Shown: positions 1 to 9,431, numbered from the stretch's first letter. The stretch is 64,000 nt of DNA from Pirellulales bacterium (GCA_036267355.1 DATAWG010000008.1:37042-101041); one strand, 5' to 3'. The notes: a model not told the origin generated them from the sequence alone. Numbers and translations are program-made.

Positions 1-67
1 TGGCTCGTGGTTGCTTGCGATGTGCTGCCCGGCCCTGATAGGCGCCGTTCCATTTCGTGTCGCCTCG

Positions 68-173
68 TTGAACGGCCCATTCAGGGCCGGGCGCATTGCG
101 CGGGGTATTTACCCAGACCTGCGCCGCTTACGCGGCTCCGGGCTGGGCTGGCAGAATCGGCCCTTCAGGCCGA
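68..173 (+). repeat. Dispersed repeat family A, copy 1
   Basis: This GC-rich block of about 105 bp begins TTGAACGGCCC and ends with a GAATCGGCCCTTCAGGCCG-like segment, with a CCGCTTACGCGG mini-palindrome in the middle. A second copy lies inverted at 37621-37727 and aligns along nearly the whole length by eye. The open frames across it look incidental. The rest of 1-332 holds no gene I can support. The function is unknown; it resembles a non-autonomous extragenic palindromic element. Confidence 0.7.
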
Positions 174-332
174 GATGCTAGCCAAACGTCCCTCGATACC
201 GGCGATTCGCGCGCTACTCGCTTTTGCCGGCGCTTCGTATTAGTCTATGGCAGATTAAATGGCACGGCTGCAACCGAGGTTGCCGGGCCGCCCAATTGTC
301 AGGCCACTTCTCTCCGCAGCTGACGGTCAACG

Positions 333-1706
333 ATGGAAGGCAATCCCTACAAGCCGCCGCAGGCGATCGCCGCTGCGCCGCCGATGTCGATGCAGTTGCG
401 AACGCAACTCTCGACGATGATGTTTTTGCAGTACGCGATTTGGGGCGCATGGCTGCCGCTGCTCTGGCCCTATCTGGCAAACCATCTTGGATTCAACGGC
501 CATGAGATCGGCGATATGTTTGCCGTCGGGGCGCTGGGGGCGATCATCGCTCCATTTCTCGCCGGACAACTTGCCGATCGCTATTTTTCGACCGAGAGAT
601 TTTTGGCCGTCAGCCATTTGATCGGCGGGGCGCTGATCTGGGTTCTAGCGTCGCTCACGACCTATTGGCAGTTTTTGGCGTTTTCGTTCGTCTATTCGCT
701 GGTTTATTCGCCGACGCTGTCGCTTACGAATTCGTTGGCGTTTCATCATCTACCCGATCGCGATCGCGATTTCGGACAAGTGCGAATATGGGGCACGATC
801 GGATGGATCGTGGTCGGCATGTCGGTGGCCCAATGGCTGCTGCATCACTACACGCCCCCCGGAGCAAGTGCCAACGAGATGTTGCTTTCCCAGGCCGGCG
901 GCATGGCCGACGCGTTCCGCCTGAGCGGCATTCTCGGCATCGCCATGGGCTTGTTCTGCTTCCTCCTGCCGCACACGCCTCCAAGCCAGGGCAAGAAGAA
1001 AAATGCCTCGGTCGAAGCGCTCGGCGAAATCAAGAAAAACCCGCTGCTCACGCTGTTCTTGATCTCGATACCGATCAGTTGCGTGCATCAATTTTATTTC
1101 GTGCACACCGCGGGTTTTCTAGGGCAGTTTCAGGCGGCTGCCGAAGCCACGAATGGCCAGTCTTCCACGAAGAGCCTGTTCCACGCGATCAATTCGATCT
1201 TCGGTGTCGGCGGCGGCGGGCTGATGACTGTCGGCCAATTTGCGGAATTCGGCGTGTTGGCCATGATGCCCATTCTCGCCAAGGCGCTTTCGCGCAAGAC
1301 GCTGCTGGCAATCGGGATCATCGCCTATGGGCTGCGGATGTTTTTGTTCGCCTATGTCGGGCCGATTGCCGCGGCGACGCATCTTGGCCCCGTGCCGATT
1401 CTGATCTTGGGCATTGCGATGCACGGTTTTTCATTCGGCTGCTTCGTGTTCATCGCGTTCATGGTCGTCGACGAACAAACCACCGGCGACGTGCGCGCGA
1501 GCGCTCAGAGCTTGTTCAACCTCGTGATGATTGGCGTCGGGATCATCGTGGGGAGCGAAATCGCCGGCTGGGTGGCGGAGTGGGCCAGAATCGACAAAGA
1601 CCATCTCGACTACACGAAGCTCTTCAGCGTTCCGATGTGGACCTGCCTGGCGTGCCTGATCGCGCTCGTGGTCTTCTATCCCCGCCGCAGCCGCACCGTT
1701 GCTTGA
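333..1706 (+). CDS. MFS transporter, nucleoside:H+ symporter-like
   Basis: This 457-residue inner-membrane protein has about twelve hydrophobic segments. Its N-terminal stretch (FLQYAIWGAWLPLLWPYL), the GHEIGDMFAVGALGAIIAP segment and FLAGQLADRYFSTERFL fit the NupG/XapB-type nucleoside:H+ symporter branch of the major facilitator superfamily, which imports nucleosides using the proton gradient. The length (about 420 is usual) is slightly increased by a short hydrophilic N-terminus. An ATG in good register precedes the first helix. It stands alone, about 140 bp before a co-directional cytochrome b gene. The superfamily is clear; the substrate is inferred from family resemblance only. Confidence 0.85.
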   Translation: MEGNPYKPPQAIAAAPPMSMQLRTQLSTMMFLQYAIWGAWLPLLWPYLANHLGFNGHEIGDMFAVGALGAIIAPFLAGQLADRYFSTERFLAVSHLIGGALIWVLASLTTYWQFLAFSFVYSLVYSPTLSLTNSLAFHHLPDRDRDFGQVRIWGTIGWIVVGMSVAQWLLHHYTPPGASANEMLLSQAGGMADAFRLSGILGIAMGLFCFLLPHTPPSQGKKKNASVEALGEIKKNPLLTLFLISIPISCVHQFYFVHTAGFLGQFQAAAEATNGQSSTKSLFHAINSIFGVGGGGLMTVGQFAEFGVLAMMPILAKALSRKTLLAIGIIAYGLRMFLFAYVGPIAAATHLGPVPILILGIAMHGFSFGCFVFIAFMVVDEQTTGDVRASAQSLFNLVMIGVGIIVGSEIAGWVAEWARIDKDHLDYTKLFSVPMWTCLACLIALVVFYPRRSRTVA

Positions 1707-1845
1707 ACCGTCTGCAATGCTATCCTTGAGGTAGCGGTCACTAAGCCCAGGGAAGGCCTGGAACGCGTGTGCCAATGGAGAGATCGCTCTCCGGGCGTTC
1801 CCTGGGCTTGAATCCCGCGCCGGTGGACCATATCAGACATCGACG

Positions 1846-2523
1846 ATGAAACGCCTCGAAAAAAAACATTCGCTGCCGACTCGCGTGTTTCATTGGCTCA
1901 ACGCGCCGCTGCTGGCGATCATGATTTGGAGCGGGCTCTTGATCTATTGGGCCAACGATGTTTACCGCGTCGGGCTGGGCCGATTCACGCTGTTCCACTT
2001 TTTTCCCGATTCGTGGTATGCGGCCCTGAATCTCGGCCATCGGCTGGCCGAGGGAATGGCGTGGCACTTTTTCTTCATGTGGTTTTTCGCAATCAACGGG
2101 TTGATCTACGTCGGCTACACGTTCATTTCCGGCCAGTGGCGGCATCTGCTGCCGAATCGTGACACGCCGCGCGAGGCGCTTGATGTCGTGTTGCACGATT
2201 TGCGTTTGAGCAAGAAGCCGTTGCCGCGGCGGAAATTCAACGGTGCCCAGCGATTGGCGTACACCGCGGTCGTGTTGATGGGCGCCGGCTCGCTTCTGAC
2301 CGGGCTGGCGATTTATAAGCCGATTCAGTTCTCATGGCTCACTTGGCTTCTCGGCGGCTACGAAATGGCCCGCTGGGAGCATTTTCTGCTGGTCATCGGA
2401 TATGTGCTGTTCTTCGTCGTTCACATCGCGCAAGTGATCCGAGCCGGTTGGAACAATTTCCGAGCGATGGTGGCCGGCTACGAACTCGCCGCGCCGGAGG
2501 ACGCACCCTATGAATCCAACTGA
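1846..2523 (+). CDS. Cytochrome b (b561/thiosulfate reductase type) membrane subunit
   Basis: This 225-residue membrane protein has four to five transmembrane segments. Histidines placed like heme ligands occur at residue 16 (RVFHW), in MAWHFFFMW in the second third, and in FFVVHIAQV near the C-terminus. This matches the cytochrome b/b6 and b561 domain proteins that pass electrons from the quinone pool to a periplasmic molybdoenzyme. Its 3' end overlaps the next gene by 14 bp, which suggests translational coupling with the exported molybdopterin oxidoreductase. The two together probably form a membrane-anchored redox enzyme like MsrPQ or a sulfite/thiosulfate system; the substrate cannot be read from sequence. 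Confidence 0.85.
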   Translation: MKRLEKKHSLPTRVFHWLNAPLLAIMIWSGLLIYWANDVYRVGLGRFTLFHFFPDSWYAALNLGHRLAEGMAWHFFFMWFFAINGLIYVGYTFISGQWRHLLPNRDTPREALDVVLHDLRLSKKPLPRRKFNGAQRLAYTAVVLMGAGSLLTGLAIYKPIQFSWLTWLLGGYEMARWEHFLLVIGYVLFFVVHIAQVIRAGWNNFRAMVAGYELAAPEDAPYESN

Positions 2524-3499
2524 AAAAACCGCCGGCGAAGTGCCGGGGGGCGAGGGACAAGGGGCGAGGGGCGAGGACACCGAAAGGGCCGCCAAGTGGC
2601 CGCCGGCCGACCCGCCAACCGTCCCCCCAATCACACCTGCCGCGCCGGCCGCGATCGCATCTCCGCCCCAGTCTCCACCGCTGCCTCCCCCCTCACTGTC
2701 ACCCTCACCCTCATCCTCGCCGTTGCCTTCCTCCCCCACCGCGGAGCAGCAGATGCGCCGGCTCTCGCGGCGAAGTTTTGCGGTGGCCGGTGGAGCCGCG
2801 GCCGTTGGATTCGCTGGCTGGCTTTGGTTGAAGCTGCAGGCTCAGAATGCGGGCATCCCTTGGTTTCTGCGAAAGACGCTGAATTTTAATGCGAAGGTGG
2901 CTCAAGCGTATTTCAGCTCCTCGCGGCTTTCGCCCGTTTATTCCGCCGATCAAGCGCGCGATCCGCGGGCCAACGGGCAATTCGGCCTGGCGGATCCGAA
3001 GTTCAATCCGGCGCAGTGGAAATTGAAAGTGGAAATGCCCGCGGGAAAGGCATCGCGGGGGTTTTCGCTCGACGACATCAAAACCCTGCCGCGGGCCGAA
3101 ATGATCACGGAGCTGAAATGCATCGAAGGCTGGAGCGTCGTGGTGCAATGGGCGGGCGCTCGGCTCGCCGACTTTCTATCGGCGCACAATCTCGGCCTCC
3201 GCGATCCGAACGCTCCCGCTTCGCCCGGGAATTTATTCGACTTCGTGCAGCTTGAAACGCCGGATCGGGGTTACTATGTCGGCCTCGATATGGCCAGCGC
3301 AATGCACCCGCAAACGCTGCTTTGCTACGAGCTGAACGGCAAGCCGTTGCCCCTCGAACATGGTGCCCCGTTGCGGCTCGTGATTCCGGTGAAATACGGC
3401 ATCAAAAACATCAAGCGCATCGGCACGATCCGTTTTCTCGACAGCCGGCCCGCCGATTACTGGGCCGAACGGGGCTACGACTGGTACGCGGGCCTGTAG
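2510..3499 (+). CDS. Tat-exported sulfite-oxidase-family molybdopterin oxidoreductase
   Basis: The protein has 329 residues. The Tat signal lies at about 82-105 (MRRLSRRSFAVAGGAAAVGFAGW), followed by a sulfite-oxidase-type molybdopterin fold. The likely Mo-ligating cysteine is residue 204 (TELKCIEGWSVVVQWAG). The C-terminal YWAERGYDWYAGL is typical of this branch (YedY/MsrP relatives). Residues 10-80 are an odd proline/serine-rich stretch translated from GGGGCGAGG- and CCCTCACCC-type repeats. A second start at 2753 would place the Tat motif at the very N-terminus and may be the true start, but the 2510 start overlaps the cytochrome b stop and would couple the pair. The fold and export are well supported; the substrate is unknown. 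Confidence 0.85.
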   Translation: MNPTEKTAGEVPGGEGQGARGEDTERAAKWPPADPPTVPPITPAAPAAIASPPQSPPLPPPSLSPSPSSSPLPSSPTAEQQMRRLSRRSFAVAGGAAAVGFAGWLWLKLQAQNAGIPWFLRKTLNFNAKVAQAYFSSSRLSPVYSADQARDPRANGQFGLADPKFNPAQWKLKVEMPAGKASRGFSLDDIKTLPRAEMITELKCIEGWSVVVQWAGARLADFLSAHNLGLRDPNAPASPGNLFDFVQLETPDRGYYVGLDMASAMHPQTLLCYELNGKPLPLEHGAPLRLVIPVKYGIKNIKRIGTIRFLDSRPADYWAERGYDWYAGL

Positions 3500-3585
3500 A
3501 ACGGCCGTCAAAGCTGCCCCAACGGACCTTGCCAGTAAGCTAAGCTTTCTTGGGGATTGCCATTCAATTGTGGTAATCGGTCGAT

Positions 3586-3666
3586 GGGTGCCATGCCCAC
3601 GGCTTTGCGTGGCATGGTTTCACCGGGTGAGGCGCATGCCCATTCAAGGCAGTGGGCATGGCACCC
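3586..3666. repeat. 15-bp inverted repeat flanking a GC-rich spacer
   Basis: GGGTGCCATGCCCAC at 3586-3600 is matched exactly in inverse orientation by GTGGGCATGGCACCC at 3652-3666. Further copies of the 'gctagcgagg / cctggctagcgcgcgggctcc' repeat type follow at about 3690-3755. The long frame that runs through here into the next gene is therefore probably not coding before 3830. The element resembles the extragenic palindromes elsewhere in the window. Confidence 0.7.
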
Positions 3667-3829
3667 GACGATGCAGAAAAACCGGGAGCCCGAAACGCTA
3701 GCGAGGGAGGATCAGCCCGATTCCCTGGCTAGCGCGCGGGCTCCGGCAGCAAACCGCAGTAAGCAACTTCACCCCGTGCTCAAGGGCTGCGCGCTTGGTT
3801 TCGAAGTGGCGGCTTATCGGGATTCCGCG

Positions 3830-4948
3830 ATGGACTCCGCTCTGCAATCGTCTGGTTTTCGACGGCTTTCGCCGGCCGCTGCGCGGGGCGTGCTGATCGT
3901 CGCGCTATTGGCGACACTCTTGTTCGTTGGCATCGCCGTCTCGCCGCTCGCTACCGGCTTCGCCGACAAACCTTTGCGTCGGCCCGGCGACATCGCGCTG
4001 TACCAGGCAATCGTCGGACGAATTCACGCCGGCGAGAATTATTACGATGCGGCCGCTGCCGAATTGCCGAGCCGCGGCTATCCGACCCGCAGTGTGTTCA
4101 ACTGGCGAACCCCACTGCCGCTGTGGCTGTTGGGCGTGTTGCCGACGCCGATGATCGGCCGCGTGCTTCTCGCGCTGATGGCGATCTGGATGATGTTCGG
4201 ATTCTGGCATTTGCTGATCCGGGATGGACAATTTGGCCGCGGTGTTTTTTGCGGGCTGTTGATGATCGGGGCGGTGCTTCCCTGTGTGCTCGATCAGCTC
4301 TATGTGATGCATGAGCTTTGGGCCGGCGTGTTGATTGCTCTTTCAATGCTGGCCTACGGCATGCGGCGCAGCGGCTGGGGTGTCGGGCTAGGATTCGCCG
4401 CCTTGGTGGTGCGAGAATTGGCAGCGGCGTATTGCGTGGTCTGCTGCTTGATGGCGATAAGCGAGCGGCGATGGCGCGAGGTGTCTGCGTGGGGCGGCGC
4501 GGCGTTTCTGTATGGGCTATGGTATGCGGCCCATGCAATGCAGGTTCTGCCGCGAATCGGCCCGCATGCGCTGGCGCACAGCGACGGCTGGATCCGCTTC
4601 GGCGGCGCCGCGTTTGTCATTTCTGTCGCGCAGGTGAATGCCTATCTGCTGCAACTGCCGCAATGGATCACGGCCATCTATTTGTCGCTGGCGCTGTTGG
4701 GGTTCGCCGGATGGACGGCGCCGTGGGGCCGCCGCGCGGGGCTGACCGCGGCCGTGTATCTCGGCGGCTTCGCGATCGTCGGCAATCCGTTCAATCAATA
4801 TTGGGGCGCTCTGATCGCCCCGCTATTGTGCCTGGGAGTGGCCCAAGCCCCGCAAGCGCTCGGCGATCTATGGCAGCGGGCCTGCGAACGATCGAGCGCC
4901 ATGCCCACTCTGCAAGCGTTGCAAGCAAGCGCTCGATCGAGCGGATGA
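3830..4948 (+). CDS. Multi-pass membrane protein, possibly GT87-like
   Basis: From the ATG at 3830 this is a 372-residue protein with about nine to ten hydrophobic helices. An early periplasmic-type loop contains YQAIVGRIHAGENYYDAAAAELPSRGYPTRSVFNWRTP. The dense helices and the 'GENYYDA..P.RS.FNWR.P' loop recall C-mannosyl/GT87 (DUF2029) glycosyltransferases, but no decisive motif is visible, so the function is left open. The frame is open from 3557, but the first 91 codons run through an inverted repeat and repeat-type sequence, so the start at 3830 (MDSALQSSGF) is preferred. No operon partner is evident. Confidence 0.65.
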   Translation: MDSALQSSGFRRLSPAAARGVLIVALLATLLFVGIAVSPLATGFADKPLRRPGDIALYQAIVGRIHAGENYYDAAAAELPSRGYPTRSVFNWRTPLPLWLLGVLPTPMIGRVLLALMAIWMMFGFWHLLIRDGQFGRGVFCGLLMIGAVLPCVLDQLYVMHELWAGVLIALSMLAYGMRRSGWGVGLGFAALVVRELAAAYCVVCCLMAISERRWREVSAWGGAAFLYGLWYAAHAMQVLPRIGPHALAHSDGWIRFGGAAFVISVAQVNAYLLQLPQWITAIYLSLALLGFAGWTAPWGRRAGLTAAVYLGGFAIVGNPFNQYWGALIAPLLCLGVAQAPQALGDLWQRACERSSAMPTLQALQASARSSG

Positions 4949-5155
4949 GATTTTCGTGGCGGATGCCGCAGTCGCCATCGGTGTGCCGGCCGTCGTGCTG
5001 GGCTGGTCAGCGATCGGCTGATGGTGGTTCAGCGATTCGCGCCGGTGAGGATCGCCGCAGGCTGTCCGTCGTTCTTTTCGCTTCGATAGAATGACGCGCC
5101 ACCTCACGGTGCCGACCAACCATCTTCCACGAGCTCGAATCCCACGAGGAATCCG

Positions 5156-5581
5156 ATGCCAGCCGAAGTGACCGTCCTGCAACACGTCGAGTGCGAAACA
5201 ATCGGTTCCATTGCGGAATCGCTCGAGGCCAGGAAGCTATCGGCCCGGACCGTGCGGCTGTTCCAGGGTGAGCCGGTTCCGTCAAGCCTCGGCTTCTTAT
5301 CCGGCCTGATCGTGATGGATGGCCCGATGGATGTCTACGCCCACGAGCAATTTCCGTTTCTGACCGACGAGATGCGGCTGCTCGAGACGACTGTCCGGGG
5401 CAACAGGTTGGCTTTCTCCCTTGCTAGTGCTGCGGGCTCGCGCCGGGCCGGGGGCGGCCAGTTCCTTTCTCGCTCACCTTCATGGCTGGCGTTTGACCGG
5501 TCAGTTCGTAGAGAAATTGGCTCGGCTCGGTCGGGCGGCTCTTGCCCCATTTCATTCGTGAGAGCGCCAAAGATAAAGTAA
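5156..5581 (+). pseudogene. Truncated class I glutamine amidotransferase
   Basis: Residues 1-80 (VTVLQHVECE, VRLFQGEPVPS, GLIVMDGPMDVYAHEQFPFLTDEMRLL) match the N-terminus of GMP-synthase-like class I glutamine amidotransferases, normally about 230 residues. After about 5396 the match stops. The frame then runs through a dispersed repeat (cccttgctagtgctgcgggctc, about 5418-5440) and antisense over the 3' end of the facing helicase gene. The nucleophile-elbow Cys and the His/Glu of the triad are absent, so the product cannot be an active amidotransferase. A break at a repeat suggests recombination or deletion rather than a simple frameshift. Confidence 0.7.
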
Positions 5582-7412
5582 GCCGTTCTCGGGCCCGCGT
5601 AACGCCGACATAGCAGAGGCGGCGTTCTTCTTCGATCGCCGTTTCGCCTTCCGTCACCGCCCGATGATGCGGCAACAATCCCTTTTCCATCCCGATCATA
5701 TACACCTCGGGGAATTCCAACCCCTTCGCGCTGTGCAGCGTCATCAGCGCCACGGCATTGCGGGCCAATTGCGATTCCTTGTCGTCGCCATCGTCGCGAT
5801 CGCCGAGCGCCACTTCGTCTAGGAATTCGCGCAGGTCGGGCTGCTTGGCTCGTTGCTGATAGCGGCCGAGCGAATTGACCAATTCTTCGACCGCCGCCCA
5901 CCGCGACTGTTGCTCTTCCGCGTTTTTATATTGCCGCGTCAGTTCGTGCTTATAGCCGATGCGATGGATCAAATCCGACACGACCGCGAGCGGCGGATCG
6001 CGATTGAGCCGCTGCTGAAATTCGCCGATGAGCGATCGAAATTTGCGAATGGCCTCGATCGCCGCGGCGGAAAGTTTCAGTTCCGCCGGAAGATCCCCGA
6101 GCAACTCCCAGAGCGGGCGGCGCTCGCGCACGGCAAATTCCATGAGCGCGGTGACGGTCGATTGGCCGATGCCGCGCGGCGGTGTGTTGATGATTCGCAA
6201 CAGCGCGATCTCATCGGCCGGGGTGGCCAGCAACTTCAAATAGGCGACGATATCGCGCACCTCTTTGCGATCGTAGAACGACATTCCTCCGACGAGCACA
6301 TACGGCACCCGCGCCCGCCGCATTTCCATTTCGAAGGGGCGCGATTGTTCGTTCGTGCGAAACAATAGCGCGAAGTCGCGCGGTTGTCGGCCCGGATCGG
6401 CGAGGCGGCCCAAAATGTCGTTTGTCACTTGCTTCGCTTCGTCTTCCTCATCCTGGCACTGGAGGATTCGCGGGCGGTGGCCGCCGGAGATGGCCGCCCG
6501 GAGCACTTTGCAGTGCCGCGTGCGGTTGTGAACGATCAGGCGGTTGGCCAATTCGAGAATCTCGGCGGTCGAGCGATAGTTGTCTTCGAGCCGCACGACT
6601 ATGGCCTCGGGCCAATCGAGTTTGAATCGCAGGATGTGAGCCACTTCGGCGCCGCGCCAGCCGTAAATCGATTGATCGTCGTCGCCGACGACGCACAGAT
6701 TGCGATGTCCGACCGCCAACGCCTTGATGATCCGATACTGGCAGGCGTTGGTGTCTTGATATTCGTCGATCAGCACATGGCTGAATCGCGCGGCCTCGGC
6801 GCGGCGAACGTCAGGAAATCGGGCCAGCAATTGCTCGGCCAGCACGAGCAGATCGTCGAAATCGACGGCCCCCGCCGCCTTGATTGCTTTTTGGTAGCGG
6901 CGGTACCCGGCAGCCGCGAGATGTTCTTTGTCGGTTTCGGCCGTGGCGGCGGCATTGGCCGGGGCGATCGACACCGTTTTCCACCGCCCGATGTGATAGA
7001 GCAAATCGCCCGGCCGCAGCGACGTGGTGGGGATGCTCAATTCGCGGAGCACGGTTCGGGCGACTCCCTCCTGGTCGCCACGGTCGTAAATTGCGAATTT
7101 CGGCGGATAGCCGAGATGATGGATCTGCCGCCGCAACACACGGACGCAAAGCGAATGGAACGTGGAAATCTCGGGCCGTTTGGGCAATCGGCGGCCGAGC
7201 AGGGCGCTGGTGCGTTGCTGCATTTCCGTGGCCGCCTTGTTGGTGAACGTAACGGCGAGGATCTTTTCCGGCAGCGTGCCGTGGCGGATCAACTCGGCAA
7301 TGCGATGCGTGACGACGCGCGTTTTGCCCGTGCCCGCCCCGGCCAACACCAAGAGCGGACCGCTCAACGTGCGAACTGCTTCGCGCTGCGATGGATTCAA
7401 TGCGTCGGACAT
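5424..7412 (-). CDS. uvrD: UvrD/PcrA-type ATP-dependent DNA helicase
   Basis: From the ATG at 7412 (MSDALNPSQREAVRTL) this is a 662-residue superfamily 1A 3'-5' helicase. It has the Q motif (LNPSQ), motif I (AGAGTGKT), motif II (LIDEYQDTN), motif III (VVGDDDQSIYGWRGA), motif IV (NYRST), motif V (TLHSAKGLEF) and motif VI (EERRLCYVGVTRAR). Such enzymes act in nucleotide excision and mismatch repair and remove RecA from DNA. The frame is open 20 codons further upstream, but the start at 7412 matches the family. The C-terminus is short after SQFLYELTG and ends ASPQH within a dispersed repeat, lacking the longer tail typical of PcrA. It converges on the amidotransferase remnant. Confidence 0.95.
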   Translation of the reverse strand: MSDALNPSQREAVRTLSGPLLVLAGAGTGKTRVVTHRIAELIRHGTLPEKILAVTFTNKAATEMQQRTSALLGRRLPKRPEISTFHSLCVRVLRRQIHHLGYPPKFAIYDRGDQEGVARTVLRELSIPTTSLRPGDLLYHIGRWKTVSIAPANAAATAETDKEHLAAAGYRRYQKAIKAAGAVDFDDLLVLAEQLLARFPDVRRAEAARFSHVLIDEYQDTNACQYRIIKALAVGHRNLCVVGDDDQSIYGWRGAEVAHILRFKLDWPEAIVVRLEDNYRSTAEILELANRLIVHNRTRHCKVLRAAISGGHRPRILQCQDEEDEAKQVTNDILGRLADPGRQPRDFALLFRTNEQSRPFEMEMRRARVPYVLVGGMSFYDRKEVRDIVAYLKLLATPADEIALLRIINTPPRGIGQSTVTALMEFAVRERRPLWELLGDLPAELKLSAAAIEAIRKFRSLIGEFQQRLNRDPPLAVVSDLIHRIGYKHELTRQYKNAEEQQSRWAAVEELVNSLGRYQQRAKQPDLREFLDEVALGDRDDGDDKESQLARNAVALMTLHSAKGLEFPEVYMIGMEKGLLPHHRAVTEGETAIEEERRLCYVGVTRARERLTLSLALSRMKWGKSRPTEPSQFLYELTGQTPAMKVSEKGTGRPRPGASPQH

Positions 7413-7541
7413 CGCTTGCAAGCGTAGCGTTCGGAGCGACGGCGGAGAAGGTGGTTGCCGCGTCGAGGCCATTTCCTGGACGGCGAAACGGCGATGGACT
7501 AGACTTTTAGCATTCGTGCCGTCGCCCCTCGCCCCTCGCCC

Positions 7542-8051
7542 ATGACCGAATCCGACTCACGCGTGGCGGTTTATACCGGGTCGTTCGATCCGATCACGCT
7601 TGGGCATTTGAATGTCGTCGAGCGGGCCAGCCGGTTGGTCGATCGGTTGATTGTCGGCGTGGGGGTCAATATCGAGAAGCAACCGCTGTTTCAGCCCGAC
7701 GAGCGGGTCGAGCTGGTTCGCCAAGCGACGGCCCATTTGCCCAATATCGAGGTGCGGCAGTTCGGCGGGCTGGCGGTGCATTTCGTTCGGCAATGCGGGG
7801 CCCGGGTGATGCTCCGCGGCGTGCGATCGCTGACCGATATTGAATCCGAATTCACGATGACGTTGGCCAACCGGCAACTCGATCCGGGAATTGAGACGGT
7901 GTTTTTGATGGCCGACGCCCAGTATTCGCACATTTCAAGTTCGCTGTTGAAGCAGATCACGCCGCTGGCGAGCGATGAAGAGTTGTCGCAATTCGTGCCG
8001 CCGGTGGTTTTGCGCGAGTTGCGGAAGAAGTTTCCGGCCGCGGGCGCGTAG
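7542..8051 (+). CDS. coaD: Phosphopantetheine adenylyltransferase
   Basis: This 169-residue cytosolic enzyme transfers AMP from ATP to 4'-phosphopantetheine, the penultimate step of coenzyme A synthesis. The nucleotidyltransferase signature TGSFDPITLGH is at residues 12-22, the conserved RGVRSLTDIESEF segment lies in the middle, and the ISSSLLKQI segment is near residue 130. The length is normal (about 160-170). The start lies directly after a CGCCCCTCG-type repeat in the gap shared with the divergent helicase. It is followed 78 bp later by the pseudopilin, with no obvious functional link. Confidence 0.95.
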   Translation: MTESDSRVAVYTGSFDPITLGHLNVVERASRLVDRLIVGVGVNIEKQPLFQPDERVELVRQATAHLPNIEVRQFGGLAVHFVRQCGARVMLRGVRSLTDIESEFTMTLANRQLDPGIETVFLMADAQYSHISSSLLKQITPLASDEELSQFVPPVVLRELRKKFPAAGA

Positions 8052-8129
8052 ACTGGTCGCTCTAGCCCTCGTTCGTTGACGCCCCCACAGGCGGCTGTTT
8101 CAATAGGGCTGGAAGATGAACGGCGCCCC

Positions 8130-9191
8130 ATGCAATTCACGACGATCAGATTTCGAACGGCGGGTGAAAATGGCCCGCGCGATTGCCGCGGTTTTACGCT
8201 CGTCGAATTGTTGGTCGTGATCGCGATAATCGGGATTCTGATGTCGCTGTTGTTGCCTGCGGTGCAGGGGGCGCGGGAAGCGGCTCGGCGGTCGACCTGC
8301 TCCAACAATCTGCGACAGATTGGCACGGCGGCGCTCGCGCACGAATCGCAAATGGGATTTTTGCCGACCGGCGGTTGGGGCTGGTGGTGGGCCGGCGATC
8401 CCGACCAGGGCTTTTCTCCAAAGCAGCCGGGCGGATTTTTCTACAACATCCTTCCGTTCATCGAGCAAACGGCGGTGCACGATGTCGGCTCGGGCCTCGG
8501 CCCTTCGCAGAAATACACTGCCCTCGGCGCTGCCGCGGCCACGCCGATTGCCGCCTTCATTTGCCCCAGCCGGCGGGCCGTGGCCGCCTACACGCATCAA
8601 TCCACGTTCAGCGGTTTTACGCCCCTCTACATCAACATGACCTACGTCAGCATGCAAGGAAAGACCGATTATGCCGCCAACTCCGGCGACACCACTTCCG
8701 GCTTTTACTACAACGGCCCGTCGTCGATCGCCGACGGCGACAGCCAGATTCCCGGCGTGCTGGCAAATCACATGGCCTTGGGCGAGTTTCAAGATCAATC
8801 GGCGATCGCCGCGACCGGCGTGAACTTCCTGTTAAGCACGGTTCAGCTAGCACATATCACCGACGGCGCGAGCAACACGATCTTATCGGGAGAAAAATAC
8901 ATGTCGCCCGACGCCTATACCAACGGCAGTTTGGAAGGCGATTTTCAAGGTTGGGACATCGGTTTTCTCGACGATGTCTGCCGCTGGGGTTCGCCAAGTC
9001 AGCCACTGCTCGAAGACACCTACGGCATGGATGCCTGGGATTGCTTCGGAAGCGCCCATCCCGACGGCGCCGGATTCGTCTTTTGCGACGGCTCCATCCA
9101 CCGGCTCAGCTATACGATGGACACGACCATCCTGGGCGAACTATGCAATCGCAGCGACGGCCATCCGATCGACGATCGCGCGTTGCAATAA
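8130..9191 (+). CDS. DUF1559 pseudopilin-like protein (H-X9-DG)
   Basis: The protein has 353 residues. A type III prepilin leader with cleavage/methylation motif ([27 protein letters not shown]) starts near residue 24, followed by [18 protein letters not shown], the hallmark of planctomycete DUF1559 proteins. The C-terminal [13 protein letters not shown] fits the H-X9-DG motif. Such proteins are thought to be processed by a prepilin peptidase and assembled or secreted by a pilus/type II-like machine. They occur in many paralogues per planctomycete genome. The ATG at 8130 is chosen because it gives a short basic leader; the frame is open to 8076. The machine encoded at 16-34 kb could be its exporter. 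Confidence 0.92.
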   Translation: MQFTTIRFRTAGENGPRDCRGFTLVELLVVIAIIGILMSLLLPAVQGAREAARRSTCSNNLRQIGTAALAHESQMGFLPTGGWGWWWAGDPDQGFSPKQPGGFFYNILPFIEQTAVHDVGSGLGPSQKYTALGAAAATPIAAFICPSRRAVAAYTHQSTFSGFTPLYINMTYVSMQGKTDYAANSGDTTSGFYYNGPSSIADGDSQIPGVLANHMALGEFQDQSAIAATGVNFLLSTVQLAHITDGASNTILSGEKYMSPDAYTNGSLEGDFQGWDIGFLDDVCRWGSPSQPLLEDTYGMDAWDCFGSAHPDGAGFVFCDGSIHRLSYTMDTTILGELCNRSDGHPIDDRALQ

Positions 9192-9228
9192 ACAGGCATT
9201 TGAAGGACGATCACAGTCACCGGCGGCT

Positions 9229-9431
9229 TGCAGCCTGTTGAAGTAATTTCGACCGAGCGGATCTTCGTGTGCCACTGGCTCCGCCAGTGCAGGAATTACC
9301 GAGGATTTCAGCACTGGCAGAGCCAGTGGCACACAAGCAATCGTTCGTCGGCAATGCTTCAACCGGCGGCTGGCGGCTTGCCGCTCACACGTAGATGCCC
9401 CGGTTAGCGGCGAGGCGCTAGCCGCCGGTGG
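9229..9431 (+). repeat. Dispersed repeat family B, copy 1
   Basis: The element starts with gcagcctgttgaagta and ends with gcgctagccgccggt. It contains a TGTGCCACTGGCTCCGCCAG unit at about 9269 and its inverse CTGGCAGAGCCAGTGGCACA at about 9315. A copy with the same two ends but a different interior lies at 12262-12580. It fills the gap between the pseudopilin and rsmH. It looks like a non-autonomous repeat with defined ends. Confidence 0.7.

Noticed and set aside
3557-3829. N-terminal extension of the membrane protein gene
   Set aside because: The 91 codons run through a 15-bp inverted repeat and repeat-type DNA; the ATG at 3830 precedes the first helix in a normal way.
5101-5160. tRNA-like gagctcgaatcccacgagg segment
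   Set aside because: It resembles a T-arm by chance; no acceptor stem, D-arm or anticodon arm can be fitted around it.
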